A DNA stretch of 64,000 nt from an uncultured Opitutaceae bacterium (lineage in GTDB: Bacteria; Verrucomicrobiota; Verrucomicrobiia; Opitutales; Opitutaceae). This document shows positions 8,149 through 16,654 of the stretch, piece by piece. The position numbers and the translations under genes are program-made. Position 1 is the first letter of the stretch. Each line of letters opens with the position of its first letter. The DNA is taken from NCBI GenBank assembly GCA_903862935.1, contig CAIOZY010000013.1:186001-250000 (forward strand). The letters are read 5' to 3'. The notes beneath the pieces are model-generated. The model ran no database searches. It saw nothing but the letters and a program-made list of their open reading frames with translations, and was not told where the DNA came from.

Positions 8149-9255
8149 CTAGTACCGCCCGTACTTGTCCACCAGCTCCGGGAGCATCGCTATCCGGTGG
8201 AACGGCGCGTCGGGCGGCACCTGGTCTCCGGCCGCCATCAAGAGCCGAGGGGAGGTCAGCCGTGTGTCCAGCCACCGCCGCACGCTGTCGATGAAGGCCT
8301 GGTCGCTCCCCATGGCTCCGAAGACGGTTGCCGGAATCCCCCCCGAAAGGATCAGGTCCGGGCCGGCCTCAGCCCGCATTTGGGCCGCGCTGTGCGAGAA
8401 CATCGGGCTCGGCGTGAGGGCGTCGGCGCAGTCCACGCCGCACTCCGCAAGCCATCCGAGGGCGCCGCGGCTTTCGCCGTCGACGTGCACGGCAAAGGAC
8501 TTGCCCTTTGCGTGGACCCGGCGGGCGACCTCGGTGTAGTGGGCGCGCGCATAGGCGTCGAAGTACTTTCGGGTCTGGACGTTGCTGTCGTAGTTGTCGC
8601 TGATGAAGAGCGTCTCGAACGGCCCGTCGATGATCGTGTCCAGAATCCGCAGGTTGCAGGCGTTCACCGCGGCGACCAGCCGGGCGACCTTCTCGGGCTC
8701 ATCGAGCATCGCGTACACCGTGTTTTCCACCCCCATGTAGCGGGCCATCAGGTAACCCGAGCCCGAGTACGGCAGCTGGACATACGGGTAGGCCAGGTCC
8801 CCGAGCGCCTCCTGCCATGAGCGGTAGTAGTCCCACTTGGGCTTGGCCTTGAGGTTCGCCATCAGGCGCTCAACGACCGCGAAGTCGTTCGGGGACTCGA
8901 GCAGGTACTTTCGGATCCCGTACGAGTACGAGGCCGGGTTGAAGACCCGCTCCTCGTGGATCGAGCCCTCGGGAGTCGTGATCCGGGTGGTGAACACGCC
9001 GCCGGCGGTGGAGCTCTCCAGCTTCACCTCCGGGTCGTCGGACACCAGGCTGTAGAAGCCCCCCATCTCCACGTAGGAAACGGCCCCGATCTGCTTATGC
9101 AGGGCCACCAGCCCCGGGTCCACCGCCGTGTACCCCGCGAGGTTAAACGGCACGTTGTTGTTCTTCTTGTACCAGTGGGACAGGTCGAGGATGAGCGGCA
9201 CCTGGTCGGGCCGCCTGCGTCCGTAAACTGCCCTCACCCGTTCGTTGGGCTTCAT
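8149..9255 (-). CDS. Uroporphyrinogen decarboxylase-fold protein (probable methyltransferase-like)
   Basis: 368 residues with the URO-D superfamily barrel pattern: IRKYLLESPNDFAVVERLM in the middle, LFISDNYDSN and YTEVARRVHAKGKSFAVHVDGE in the second half, and a late LILSGGIPATVFG. These match the broad MtaA/CmuA-like URO-D family better than HemE itself: the HemE N-terminal arginine substrate motif is not seen. Such proteins move methyl groups or demethylate aromatic ethers, often with a corrinoid partner; none is encoded here. It follows the ferritin-like gene on the same strand with a 50-nt gap and may be controlled with it by the divergent AraC regulator. True haem synthesis genes (hemC, hemD) lie elsewhere in the window. 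Confidence 0.8.
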   Translation of the reverse strand: MKPNERVRAVYGRRRPDQVPLILDLSHWYKKNNNVPFNLAGYTAVDPGLVALHKQIGAVSYVEMGGFYSLVSDDPEVKLESSTAGGVFTTRITTPEGSIHEERVFNPASYSYGIRKYLLESPNDFAVVERLMANLKAKPKWDYYRSWQEALGDLAYPYVQLPYSGSGYLMARYMGVENTVYAMLDEPEKVARLVAAVNACNLRILDTIIDGPFETLFISDNYDSNVQTRKYFDAYARAHYTEVARRVHAKGKSFAVHVDGESRGALGWLAECGVDCADALTPSPMFSHSAAQMRAEAGPDLILSGGIPATVFGAMGSDQAFIDSVRRWLDTRLTSPRLLMAAGDQVPPDAPFHRIAMLPELVDKYGRY

Positions 9256-9305
9256 GGAAAATCGCGAGACGATCGCGCCTTGTTATCTTGGGTCCGCTTT
9301 CCGGG

Positions 9306-10523
9306 CTACTCCACGTTAATCGTGAGTTTTCCGGTCCGGTACTGGGACTCCCAAACCTTCAGGCAGTCCTCCGTGTATTGCTCGAAGGAGCGGGGGTCGC
9401 CCGCGTGCTTGAGCAGCTCGGGCAGCCAGCGCTTGCCGAAGCGAACGTGCTGGGTCTCGTCGGCGATGTCGTAGCGCACGAACTGTTCACTCAGCCGGTC
9501 GCCCGACTGCTGGTGCGCCTCGACCCGCCTGTGCCGGTACGGGAAGGCGTGAACCTCGTTGCCCATAGTCAGCATGCAGTACTGCATGATCGGCGGGTAC
9601 TGGGTGCGCCACTTATACACCTGCAGGTACTGCGGGGACTCGAAGGGGTTGAGCCCATGCACGCGCATCCACTCGTAGCCCATCAGGGCGTGCCGCACCT
9701 CGTCGTAGAGGTGGCGGGCGGAGTCGAACTCGAACTCCCAGGGCATGCCCTCGACCGAGTACAGGACGTAGGCCACAGTCTCTGCGGCGAGGACCTCGGT
9801 CGAGTACCGCTCAAACTCCTCGAGGGTGTGCTTCTCGTAGTCGTTCTCGGCCGGCATCGCCACCATATCCGCCCCTGGGTTGGTGAAGCGCGGGTCGCGG
9901 CAGGCCTCCCGGGGCGCCTCGAACTCGATCCGGCAGGAGGGGGCCGATCGGGGCACGGGGCCCCGGGCCTTCAGGCCGCTGACCCCGCCCGCGGCGCCGA
10001 GAAGCTCGCGGGCGTACAGCTCCCAAGCGCGGGAGGCGGCGGTCACCAGACCGGACTTGTCGGCCTGCTCGAGGATCGGCGCCACCCGTACAAGCTGTGC
10101 CCGCAGGTCGAGAAGCATGTGGGAGATCGCGTGTACGCTCGGCAGGTCGCTGTTCGGGAAGGTCGCCGTCTCGTGGGTCTCCAGGGCCTCCACCAGGCTC
10201 GGGACCACGACCCTGAAGTAGGCCAGCGCGATCCCGCCCTCGTCGGGGGCGTGGATCAATTCCTCCATAAGCCGGACCATTGCCGCGTCCGCCGGCTTCT
10301 GGAACGCGGGGGACTGGATTTCCCGGAGTCGCAGGTACAGGGAATTCACATGCAGGGAGTTCTCCCAGACCGTCCGGCCCATCTCGCACTTGAGTTCGAA
10401 GAGTGCCGCTTTGGGCATCCATCCGGCGAACAGGTGCATCGCCTCGTGGGCGACAAATCGGTAGCGGTTGAGCAGCCGCCGGTTCGTATCAATATCGATT
10501 TTTTCTCTTTCCAAGTTTTGCAT
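9306..10523 (-). CDS. Ferritin-like putative di-iron protein with three ExxH motifs
   Basis: 405 residues from the ATG at 10523. I do not recognise the exact family, but helices carry repeated metal-ligand signatures: HEAMH (about 29), DEVRH (about 270) and DETQH (about 358), the spacing expected of a ferritin/DUF455-like four-helix di-iron fold. Between them is a less conserved insert rich in Pro/Arg. No signal peptide is visible, so a cytoplasmic location is likely. It sits between the URO-D-like gene (same strand, 50 nt downstream) and a divergent AraC regulator 172 bp away. An upstream extension to 10712 reads through the regulator's promoter and is not supported. Function (oxygenase, iron handling or peroxide detoxification) is open. 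Confidence 0.6.
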   Translation of the reverse strand: MQNLEREKIDIDTNRRLLNRYRFVAHEAMHLFAGWMPKAALFELKCEMGRTVWENSLHVNSLYLRLREIQSPAFQKPADAAMVRLMEELIHAPDEGGIALAYFRVVVPSLVEALETHETATFPNSDLPSVHAISHMLLDLRAQLVRVAPILEQADKSGLVTAASRAWELYARELLGAAGGVSGLKARGPVPRSAPSCRIEFEAPREACRDPRFTNPGADMVAMPAENDYEKHTLEEFERYSTEVLAAETVAYVLYSVEGMPWEFEFDSARHLYDEVRHALMGYEWMRVHGLNPFESPQYLQVYKWRTQYPPIMQYCMLTMGNEVHAFPYRHRRVEAHQQSGDRLSEQFVRYDIADETQHVRFGKRWLPELLKHAGDPRSFEQYTEDCLKVWESQYRTGKLTINVE

Positions 10524-10610
10524 GTGTTCTGGAGGGGTGGGGGGGTGGCCTATCGAGTGGGAGTTCGGGAAGACGGGGCAATTTATGGGGAGAGGGGAGC
10601 GATCAGGTAG

Positions 10611-10649
10611 ATTCAATTGAATTGATAAAACCGCTGATAAGATGATAAT
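10611..10649 (+). promoter_or_regulatory. Palindrome and probable sigma70 promoter for the AraC regulator
   Basis: A perfect 12-bp palindrome ATTCAATTGAAT (10611-10622) abuts TTGATA (10622-10627), then 16 nt and GATAAT (10644-10649). This AT-rich patch in a GC-rich genome lies between the divergent AraC and ferritin-like genes. The promoter would start transcription near 10656, which favours the AraC start at 10696. The palindrome may be an operator for either direction. Confidence 0.45.
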
Positions 10650-10695
10650 TTTAAGGATCGGCGCTCCCGAGACGCCTTGGCACAACCTACCCGCA

Positions 10696-11475
10696 ATGAT
10701 CCTTCGCGCCAACGGAATCGGAATTTACGGCCCGGGCTTTAGGATAGGCCCGGCGCGCTGGACGCACCACGACCTGATCGTGCTCCTCGAGGGAAGCCTA
10801 GACTTGGACTGGGATCAGGGCCGGATCTCTATTTACGCCCATGACGCGGTCCTGATCCCGCCGGAAGCCTCGTTTGCCGGCGTCACCGGCGACGGCGGAG
10901 GCATGATCTGGGTGCAGCACTTCTCGGCCGCCGATTGCGAAATTCCGGCCTCGATCCCCCGCTCGAACGCGCCCCAGGTGCTGCGGGCGGCCGCAGGCGG
11001 AGAGATCGTAACGGCGCTGATCCGCAGGCTCCACGCCCTGCGGGAGGTTCCCGGGACCGAGGCCCCGGCTCTGCGGATCAAGCTCTTCGAGGTGCTCCTG
11101 GCCGAACTGGGGCTGGCTGCCCGCGAGCCCCGGCCCGACGCCACCGAACTCGAGCAGCTGAGGCCGGCCGTGGCCTGGGCGGAGAAAAACGTCGGGCGCG
11201 CGCGGAGCCTCAAGCTCGTGGCGGAGCAGGCGAAGCTCTCGGAGAGCCATTTTCGGAATCTGTTCCGCAAGTGGCGGGGGGAGTCTGCAGGCGCGTGGCT
11301 GAGGGGCCTGAGAATGGCCGAATCCCGCCGATTGCTCTCCTCCACTGATCTTCCCCTGAAAGAGATCGGCTTTCGGGTCGGCTTCCGGGACGTGGTCGGG
11401 TTCAACCGGTCGTTCCGCCAGATCCACGGAATGCCGCCGGGCCGTTACCGTCGCGCCAATCCGCGGCCGGTTTAG
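10696..11475 (+). CDS. AraC-family transcriptional regulator
   Basis: About 259 residues. The N-terminal cupin-like sensor half (about 1-130; HDLIVLLEGSLDLDW, DAVLIPPEASF) is followed by two helix-turn-helix motifs (about 155-255): LKLVAEQAKLSESHFRNLFR and LPLKEIGFRVGFRDVVGFNR, ending in the usual MPPGRYRR. An ATG at 10642 is in frame, but it lies upstream of the best -10 hexamer, so 10696 is preferred. It is divergent from the ferritin-like/URO-D-like pair and is the natural candidate for their regulator; sugar or small-metabolite sensing is usual for this group but the ligand is unknown. Confidence 0.88.
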   Translation: MILRANGIGIYGPGFRIGPARWTHHDLIVLLEGSLDLDWDQGRISIYAHDAVLIPPEASFAGVTGDGGGMIWVQHFSAADCEIPASIPRSNAPQVLRAAAGGEIVTALIRRLHALREVPGTEAPALRIKLFEVLLAELGLAAREPRPDATELEQLRPAVAWAEKNVGRARSLKLVAEQAKLSESHFRNLFRKWRGESAGAWLRGLRMAESRRLLSSTDLPLKEIGFRVGFRDVVGFNRSFRQIHGMPPGRYRRANPRPV

Positions 11476-11559
11476 ACCGGATCACAACCCTAGACATAAG
11501 TTGATGGTCCTAAGGCAGACCATTGATTCCTTGTATAGCTGTAAGAGCCAGCGAACCTG

Positions 11560-12672
11560 ATGAACTTGCCCTATCCTGCCACTGCTGCCTTAGTTCAACC
11601 GCCGGCGATGGACGCAAATAATACCAGTAGCTCGACCAAAACTTTCCGGCCCGCGATTTCATACAGCCTTCTCGCGCTGGCCGTGACGCTTTTCATATTT
11701 AGCCCCTGTTTGTGGCTGTTGGCACGGTATCATCCGGGAACCTTCCAGTGGGATAGGGCGCACACGTTTTTGCTGCAGTGCGAGAATCCATTTCGGAGTG
11801 ACGTAGAGTCTGCCATGCTATGGCGACTATTGCCGCCAATTATCGCTCATGGGCTTGGCTTAAGAGGCTATTATCCTCTGGTAATTCCCTTGGTAGGCGT
11901 GGTCGTCCTTCTATGGTATGTGTTCACCGTACTGTTCAGTAGGGTTGCTGACGTCAGATTTGCGTTCGGCGGAACCCTCTTGCTAGCTGCGAGCTCAGGG
12001 GTGTTGGTCCCGCTGCATTGGTTCGGTATGAATGATGCATGGGTCTGGTTCGCCTTGCTGGCCACTGGATTTAGTGCTTCACGCTACACGCTACCGCTAG
12101 CGTGCCTCCTTGCTCCGTGGATAGATGAAAGATATATTATTGGTCTACCGTTGGCACTGCTCGTGCGCTTTTTCGATGCGGGCAATACTATTAGTTTACG
12201 TGTATTGGTCACCAGCACGCTCTGGCTAGCGCCCTATGCGATTATAAGGTTGTTGGGGTCCTTTGGCTCTCATGCGTCAGATGCCCTCGGGTTTTTTCTA
12301 AACCACGCGAAGTCAGGGGTTCTTGTTACCATTCCATGGGCGCCTCTAGGGTGGTGGATGGCGTTCCGCTTAGCATGGATTCCAGCTATTTTTGCGATTA
12401 GGAACAAGCCTTGGGTACTAGGCCTAAGCTGTGTCATCACCCTGATTGTTATGCTGCTACTCGCAGCAGATATCAGTCGTTCTGCGGCCATTCTTTCCCC
12501 CGTCATTCTTCTCGGGTTGTTGTTGTTCGCGAAGCAACAACCCGAGTTGGCTGCTCGTTATACGTTAAGTCTTGGGCTACTAAATCTATTGGTTCCGGCA
12601 GCCCACGTAGTAAGCAACAGATTTGCTCTCATAAGCCCGCTGCCACTGGAAGTTTGGAGGCTGCTCCGTTAG
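11560..12672 (+). CDS. Polytopic membrane protein of unknown function, foreign base composition
   Basis: 370 residues with about eight to ten hydrophobic segments, such as LLALAVTLFIFSPCLWLLA (35-53), YPLVIPLVGVVVLLWYVFTV, VITLIVMLLLAADI and ILSPVILLGLLLF. No family motif is recognised; the layout resembles small glycosyltransferase-C-like or polymer-synthesis membrane proteins but lacks a clear catalytic loop. The codon use differs strongly from both neighbours: many A/T third positions (tta, cta, gat, att) in a window that otherwise prefers G/C. It stands alone, flanked by about 85 bp and 170 bp non-coding. Recent horizontal acquisition is the likely reading. An alternative start is the Met at residue 17. 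Confidence 0.6.
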   Translation: MNLPYPATAALVQPPAMDANNTSSSTKTFRPAISYSLLALAVTLFIFSPCLWLLARYHPGTFQWDRAHTFLLQCENPFRSDVESAMLWRLLPPIIAHGLGLRGYYPLVIPLVGVVVLLWYVFTVLFSRVADVRFAFGGTLLLAASSGVLVPLHWFGMNDAWVWFALLATGFSASRYTLPLACLLAPWIDERYIIGLPLALLVRFFDAGNTISLRVLVTSTLWLAPYAIIRLLGSFGSHASDALGFFLNHAKSGVLVTIPWAPLGWWMAFRLAWIPAIFAIRNKPWVLGLSCVITLIVMLLLAADISRSAAILSPVILLGLLLFAKQQPELAARYTLSLGLLNLLVPAAHVVSNRFALISPLPLEVWRLLR

Positions 12673-12843
12673 TGCAGCGCCCCTTTCGGGTACGAATTGG
12701 CCGGCTACGGTGCCACACTTGTTCCCGTGGCCCAGAAGCAGGCCCTATCAGGTTCATCGTGCAGCGCCGCTGCCTTTAGTACGATCTCGTGGTCCCCGCC
12801 GCTAGTAGTCCTGAACTGGAAGGACAGCTAAGCCGAGGTTACC

Positions 12844-13923
12844 CTAATCGAGCCTTTTGCGCTGCTCGATGACCATCTCCGCCGGCAGCGGCAGGTGGGC
12901 GCCGTTGTGCGAGAGGATGCACTGCCCCTCCCGGCTGAGGATGAAGCGCAGAAATTCCCTGACTTTCGGATCGACCGCCGCGCCGGGAGGACGGTTGAGG
13001 TACATGAAGACGACTCGGGACAGGGGATAGGAATGCGACTGGAAGTTCTTCTCGCTGGTGTCCACGTAGGGGGACTGCTCGTCTCTGGCCAGGGAGATCG
13101 GCTTGAGCCCCTCGACGCTCGCCGCGTGGCCGAGGCCGCTCCACCCGATCCCGTACTTGTCGTGGGCCAGGGCGACCAGCATGTCGTGGCTGCCCAGTCC
13201 CGAGCCATCGGCCACCATCTTTGTTCCGGTCTCAACGTACTCTCGGTAGTTGGGGTTCCACTTGTCGCCTCCCCCGAACACCTTCAGTTCGAAGAAATGC
13301 CGCATTCCCGTCTGGGCGTAACCGTAGGTCTGGATGGATTTGTCGGCCCATTCGCCGGTCAGCCCGAGCTGGCCCCAGGTCCGGATGTTGCCCTCCGGGC
13401 CGCGGGCGTTGCGCGCCACGTAGACGCAGCTGTTCTCCTCATACCCACCGGTGCGCTCGGCTCCGAATATTCCGTCGAGCTGCCCCATCGTGAGCCGCTC
13501 GAGGGGGTTCTCCTTGCTGACGAAGACGACGGGGGACCAGCTGCTGCCGCCCGGCAGTTTCCAGGCGCCCGTGCCGACGATGATCGGCGTCGCATTGTAC
13601 GAGAACTTCTCGCTGAACCCCAGGATCTCCTCCAGGGCCGGCTCCCGGCCGCTCGCGGCGATGTCGGCCGCGCCAGTCTCGAGATAGCCGAAGGCGACAT
13701 CGCTGCTCGGAAGTTCGTTGGTGAACTGAACACCGGGCTGCACCTTTTGGAAGTCCTTCTCCCAGATGACAACCAGGCCCGACATGCGGGCCCCGCCGAC
13801 ACGGATCGTTCCGGTGACCTTCTGCTCGGGCTGGTAGGAGGGCAGGGCACCCAGGTCCCACTCGGTCGCGTAGGAGTTGGCCGCGAGCGCGAGCGCCGCG
13901 AGAGTTGCTAGGGTCTTGGACAT
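12844..13923 (-). CDS. PstS-like substrate-binding protein (copy 1)
   Basis: 359 residues with an N-terminal signal peptide (MSKTLATLAALALAANSYA). The body is a phosphate-binding-like type II fold: TGTIRVGGARMSGLVVIWE, SSDVAFGYLETGAADIAASG, VFVSKENPLERLTMGQLDGIFG, and ARGPEGNIRTWGQLGLTGEW. The last motifs are typical of PstS-related proteins that bind phosphate or other oxyanions in the periplasm. No pstCAB or phoU gene is nearby, so it may serve a distant transporter, act as a sensor, or be secreted. It is a diverged tandem duplicate of the next upstream gene, which begins 33 nt before it on the same strand. Confidence 0.8.
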   Translation of the reverse strand: MSKTLATLAALALAANSYATEWDLGALPSYQPEQKVTGTIRVGGARMSGLVVIWEKDFQKVQPGVQFTNELPSSDVAFGYLETGAADIAASGREPALEEILGFSEKFSYNATPIIVGTGAWKLPGGSSWSPVVFVSKENPLERLTMGQLDGIFGAERTGGYEENSCVYVARNARGPEGNIRTWGQLGLTGEWADKSIQTYGYAQTGMRHFFELKVFGGGDKWNPNYREYVETGTKMVADGSGLGSHDMLVALAHDKYGIGWSGLGHAASVEGLKPISLARDEQSPYVDTSEKNFQSHSYPLSRVVFMYLNRPPGAAVDPKVREFLRFILSREGQCILSHNGAHLPLPAEMVIEQRKRLD

Positions 13924-13956
13924 ATTGGGAATGGGAGTTGGGAATCGCGCCGGGAC

Positions 13957-15168
13957 TCAGTCGATCTTCTTGAGCTGTTCGCCCACCATGCGGCCGGTGA
14001 GCGGGATGTAGCGCCCCTCGTGCTGGACGCAGTCCTGGCCCTCCTGGCTCAGGACGAAGTGGAGGAACTCCGACACCCTCGAGTCCACGGGCTTTCCCGG
14101 ATCCCGGTTCAGGTAGAAATAGCTGGTGTGCGTCAGGGGGTACGTGCGGTCGTGCACGGTCTCAAGGGTTCTCATGACATAGGGGCCTCCCTCGCGCGCC
14201 TGAAGCGCCAGCTCCTTCATCTCAGGCGAGAGCGATGACGGCGACACGTAGAAGATGCAGTACTTGTCGGTGGCAATCTGGCGGCGGGCCTGAAGGCTCC
14301 AGGAGTTCACCTCTCCCTGCGGGGTGATGTAGTTGGTGAACGCCTTATAGCCCTCCACGAACTGCAGGCTCCCGTAGAGTACCTCGTTCGAGAACTGCAC
14401 CATGGCTCCGGCGCTCAGGTTCTGGCCGCCGACATGGATAGGCTTGTCGGCCCATTCCCCGGTGAGGCCGAGTTGGCCCCAGGTGCGGATGTTCTCCTCC
14501 GGGCCGCGAGAATAGGGGTATTCCGTGTGCCAGACGCTACCCTGGTAGCCGCCGATACGGGCGCCGCCGAAGATGCCGTCGAGCTGCTTCAGGCTCAGGC
14601 GGGTGAGGGGATTGTCCCGGTGAACGACGATGATTCCAGGAGGGCCCCAGCCGTAGACATCGAACGATCCGGTGAGCGCCGCCACCTCGGTCACCGGATG
14701 GTGGAAGACCTGCTCGAAGATCAGCCTGTCGGTCAGCGTGGCCTTGTAGTTCATGCCGAGGTCCGCGACGCCGGCGGCCACGGCGGAGACGGCGATCGCG
14801 CCGGTCGGAAGGTGGTACTCGATCTTCAGGTCAGGCTGGAATTTCGCGAAGGCTTCGCGCCAGTAGTCGCCCAGCGGGCCATCCGTGAGGTAGTTGTTTC
14901 CCCAGATCCGCAAGGTTCCGCTCAGATGCGCCTTCGGCACGTAGTGCGGAAGATCGCTTAAGTCCCAGCGCTTGGTGTAGCCGCCCACGGAGCCATGCTC
15001 CTTGCGAAACCCGCTCACGTTCTGGGTCCAGATACTGACGCCGGCATTCTTCGGCTCGGCGGCCGGTTGAGGGGCCGAATCCTGGGCAAGGGTTCGGAGC
15101 GCTGCCAGGCTAGCGACCGAGGCAGTCACCGCGATTCTGTGGCACCGGGACAGGAGTTGGATCTTCAT
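13957..15168 (-). CDS. PstS-like substrate-binding protein (copy 2)
   Basis: 403 residues from the ATG at 15168, giving a plausible signal peptide (CHRIAVTASVASLAALRTLAQD). It shares the block RGPEENIRTWGQLGLTGEWA with copy 1, plus HRDNPLTRLSLKQLDGIFGG and the final LHFVLSQEGQDCVQHEGRYI, and has about 40 extra residues near the N-terminus. A reading from 15201 adds 11 residues without similarity. The two copies are adjacent on the same strand and are probably co-transcribed, with this one first. The ligand-loop residues differ between the copies, suggesting they may have diverged in ligand or affinity. No membrane transporter subunits adjoin them. Confidence 0.8.
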   Translation of the reverse strand: MKIQLLSRCHRIAVTASVASLAALRTLAQDSAPQPAAEPKNAGVSIWTQNVSGFRKEHGSVGGYTKRWDLSDLPHYVPKAHLSGTLRIWGNNYLTDGPLGDYWREAFAKFQPDLKIEYHLPTGAIAVSAVAAGVADLGMNYKATLTDRLIFEQVFHHPVTEVAALTGSFDVYGWGPPGIIVVHRDNPLTRLSLKQLDGIFGGARIGGYQGSVWHTEYPYSRGPEENIRTWGQLGLTGEWADKPIHVGGQNLSAGAMVQFSNEVLYGSLQFVEGYKAFTNYITPQGEVNSWSLQARRQIATDKYCIFYVSPSSLSPEMKELALQAREGGPYVMRTLETVHDRTYPLTHTSYFYLNRDPGKPVDSRVSEFLHFVLSQEGQDCVQHEGRYIPLTGRMVGEQLKKID

Positions 15169-15340
15169 GGGAAGAAGACTGAAACGCAGCCGTAGGGCCA
15201 ATGGTACGGTACATGACAGGACGAGTCAAAGGAGATGGACTAACCCAATCACTGGCAGGAGAATGGAACCAGTGATATATGTATACCGGAACATACTGAT
15301 ATCTTGAAGTCTCGTCCGCCAGGGCGTCTGATCCCGCAGC

Positions 15341-15727
15341 GTGCCCGTATCTTACACCATAGACCGCGAACACGACGCCTTGCTCATTACCGGCTCTGGG
15401 CGGGTGGCCGATCCTGAGATCCATCAGGTCCTCAAGACGGTCTTTCGGGATCCCGCTTTTCATCCGGATATTCGGGTTCTGGCCGACTACAGCAAAATCA
15501 CCGACCTGACCGTATCTGCGGAAAAGGCGGCGAACTTTGCCTCCACGGTGGCTTATTCGGGGAAGTCGCGCCGGGCCTTCCTCGTCCACTCGCCGCACAT
15601 CGCGGGGTACATTCGGTTTTTCACTAACCACCATAGCCGCAGCATTCCGACTCGGATCTTTTACGAGCGGGAGGCGGCACTAGCGTGGCTGAACGAGGGT
15701 ATGCCCGAAGAGAAGCGTCTGAAGTAG
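15341..15727 (+). CDS. Small STAS/SpoIIAA-like protein
   Basis: 128 residues starting at a GTG. The order of strands and helices (MPVSYTIDREHDALLITGSG, a helix HQVLKTVFRD, then FHPDIRVLADYSKITDL, a second helix and RAFLVHSPHIAGYIRFF) resembles the SpoIIAA-like/STAS fold that binds lipids or partner proteins and often modulates regulators. There is no clear phosphorylatable serine motif. It is divergent from the PstS-like pair and convergent with the secreted protein gene 27 bp downstream. The upstream gap (15202-15340) is AT-rich and likely holds promoters for both directions. No partner is adjacent, so function is unknown. Confidence 0.6.
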   Translation: MPVSYTIDREHDALLITGSGRVADPEIHQVLKTVFRDPAFHPDIRVLADYSKITDLTVSAEKAANFASTVAYSGKSRRAFLVHSPHIAGYIRFFTNHHSRSIPTRIFYEREAALAWLNEGMPEEKRLK

Positions 15728-15754
15728 TAGAGACGGCGAGGGACCAACTCCCGG

Positions 15755-16630
15755 TCATTGGGCGTAAGGCAGGTAATAGACTTCGCACAAGACCTGTCCC
15801 TGCGAACCTGCGGGGGCCGTTGCTACTAGGGTATACGCGCCCGGGGAAAGTTGAAGAAGCATCGCCCAATCTCCAGCGCCCGGCGTCAGCGGAAAGGCCG
15901 AAACCATTCCAAAGAGGGTTTGGTATCCGGCAAGGGTGCTTCCCGCGATTGGCGGGGCGGAGCCGCCGGACCCCGGGTCCGCACGCCAGGGACCGGCCAG
16001 AGGCAGATAAGGGTCCGGGATAACGGCCTGGGAGCCGCTGTAGACCGTGACCGAGGGCAGCGGCAGAAAATCAGACACGCCATAATTCTGCAGGCTGGGG
16101 CCGACCACGCGGAGCAGCATCAACGGTGTGCCGCTCACAACAAAGCCTAGTGTCGCGGGATGCCCTGCAGACACCGACGCATTGATGGAACTGTTCGCCC
16201 CGCCTGCGAACGGGATCCGGTGAAGCACGGTGAAGCTGTTAAATACGTTCGGCCCTGTGCCCGTGGTGGCGGTCGTCGCGGTCGTAAAATCCAGCACCCT
16301 GGATGACGGGCCCAACCCGTCGGTTTGTGTCGTCAGCGTCGCGTTGTAGGGCGTGTAAATATTGTCATAGGCCAGACTCTCCAAAGGGGTGTACTGGTAG
16401 GATCCGCTAACCCCGGAGTCCTGGGTTCGCATGGAACCGACAATCGAGGTCGAGAAAAGCCCCTGGTAACTCCCGTCCGCTTTGTACCAAGTCACGCCGC
16501 GGTAACGGCCGCTGCCCATGGACCCGCCGTTGATCCAGACCGTGTCGGCAATCGTCGCCGGCGCCTGGGCCCGCGCGACAAGGGGGGTGATGAGGGTGAG
16601 GACTCCGCAGAGAATATTGGAAGCGCGCAT
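15755..16630 (-). CDS. Secreted protein with Verrucomicrobia-type VVGPSL module
   Basis: 291 residues from the ATG at 16630; a TTG at 16654 would add eight residues. It begins with a signal peptide (MRASNILCGVLTLITPLVARAQ). The middle is Thr/Ser/Gly-rich beta sequence, and the second half contains LMLLRVVGPSLQNYGV, TVYSGSQAVIPD and AMLLQLSPGAYTLVA, a module repeatedly seen in exported Verrucomicrobiota proteins (RAVGPSL...FGV...L pattern followed by a small beta domain). The protein ends with EVYYLP, the usual last strand of that module. Enzyme motifs are absent; a surface or adhesive role is possible. It is convergent with the STAS-like gene. Confidence 0.6.
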   Translation of the reverse strand: MRASNILCGVLTLITPLVARAQAPATIADTVWINGGSMGSGRYRGVTWYKADGSYQGLFSTSIVGSMRTQDSGVSGSYQYTPLESLAYDNIYTPYNATLTTQTDGLGPSSRVLDFTTATTATTGTGPNVFNSFTVLHRIPFAGGANSSINASVSAGHPATLGFVVSGTPLMLLRVVGPSLQNYGVSDFLPLPSVTVYSGSQAVIPDPYLPLAGPWRADPGSGGSAPPIAGSTLAGYQTLFGMVSAFPLTPGAGDWAMLLQLSPGAYTLVATAPAGSQGQVLCEVYYLPYAQ

Positions 16631-16654
16631 TCTCGAGCAAACGGTTCGGGCCAA

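Noticed and set aside
8149-9255. URO-D-like gene as hemE
   Set aside because: The sequence fits the broader MtaA/CmuA-type family and lacks the HemE N-terminal substrate arginine motif; it is far from hemC and hemD.
12673-12843. Short frames between the foreign membrane gene and the PstS-like gene
   Set aside because: Too short, no start signal and no recognisable motif.
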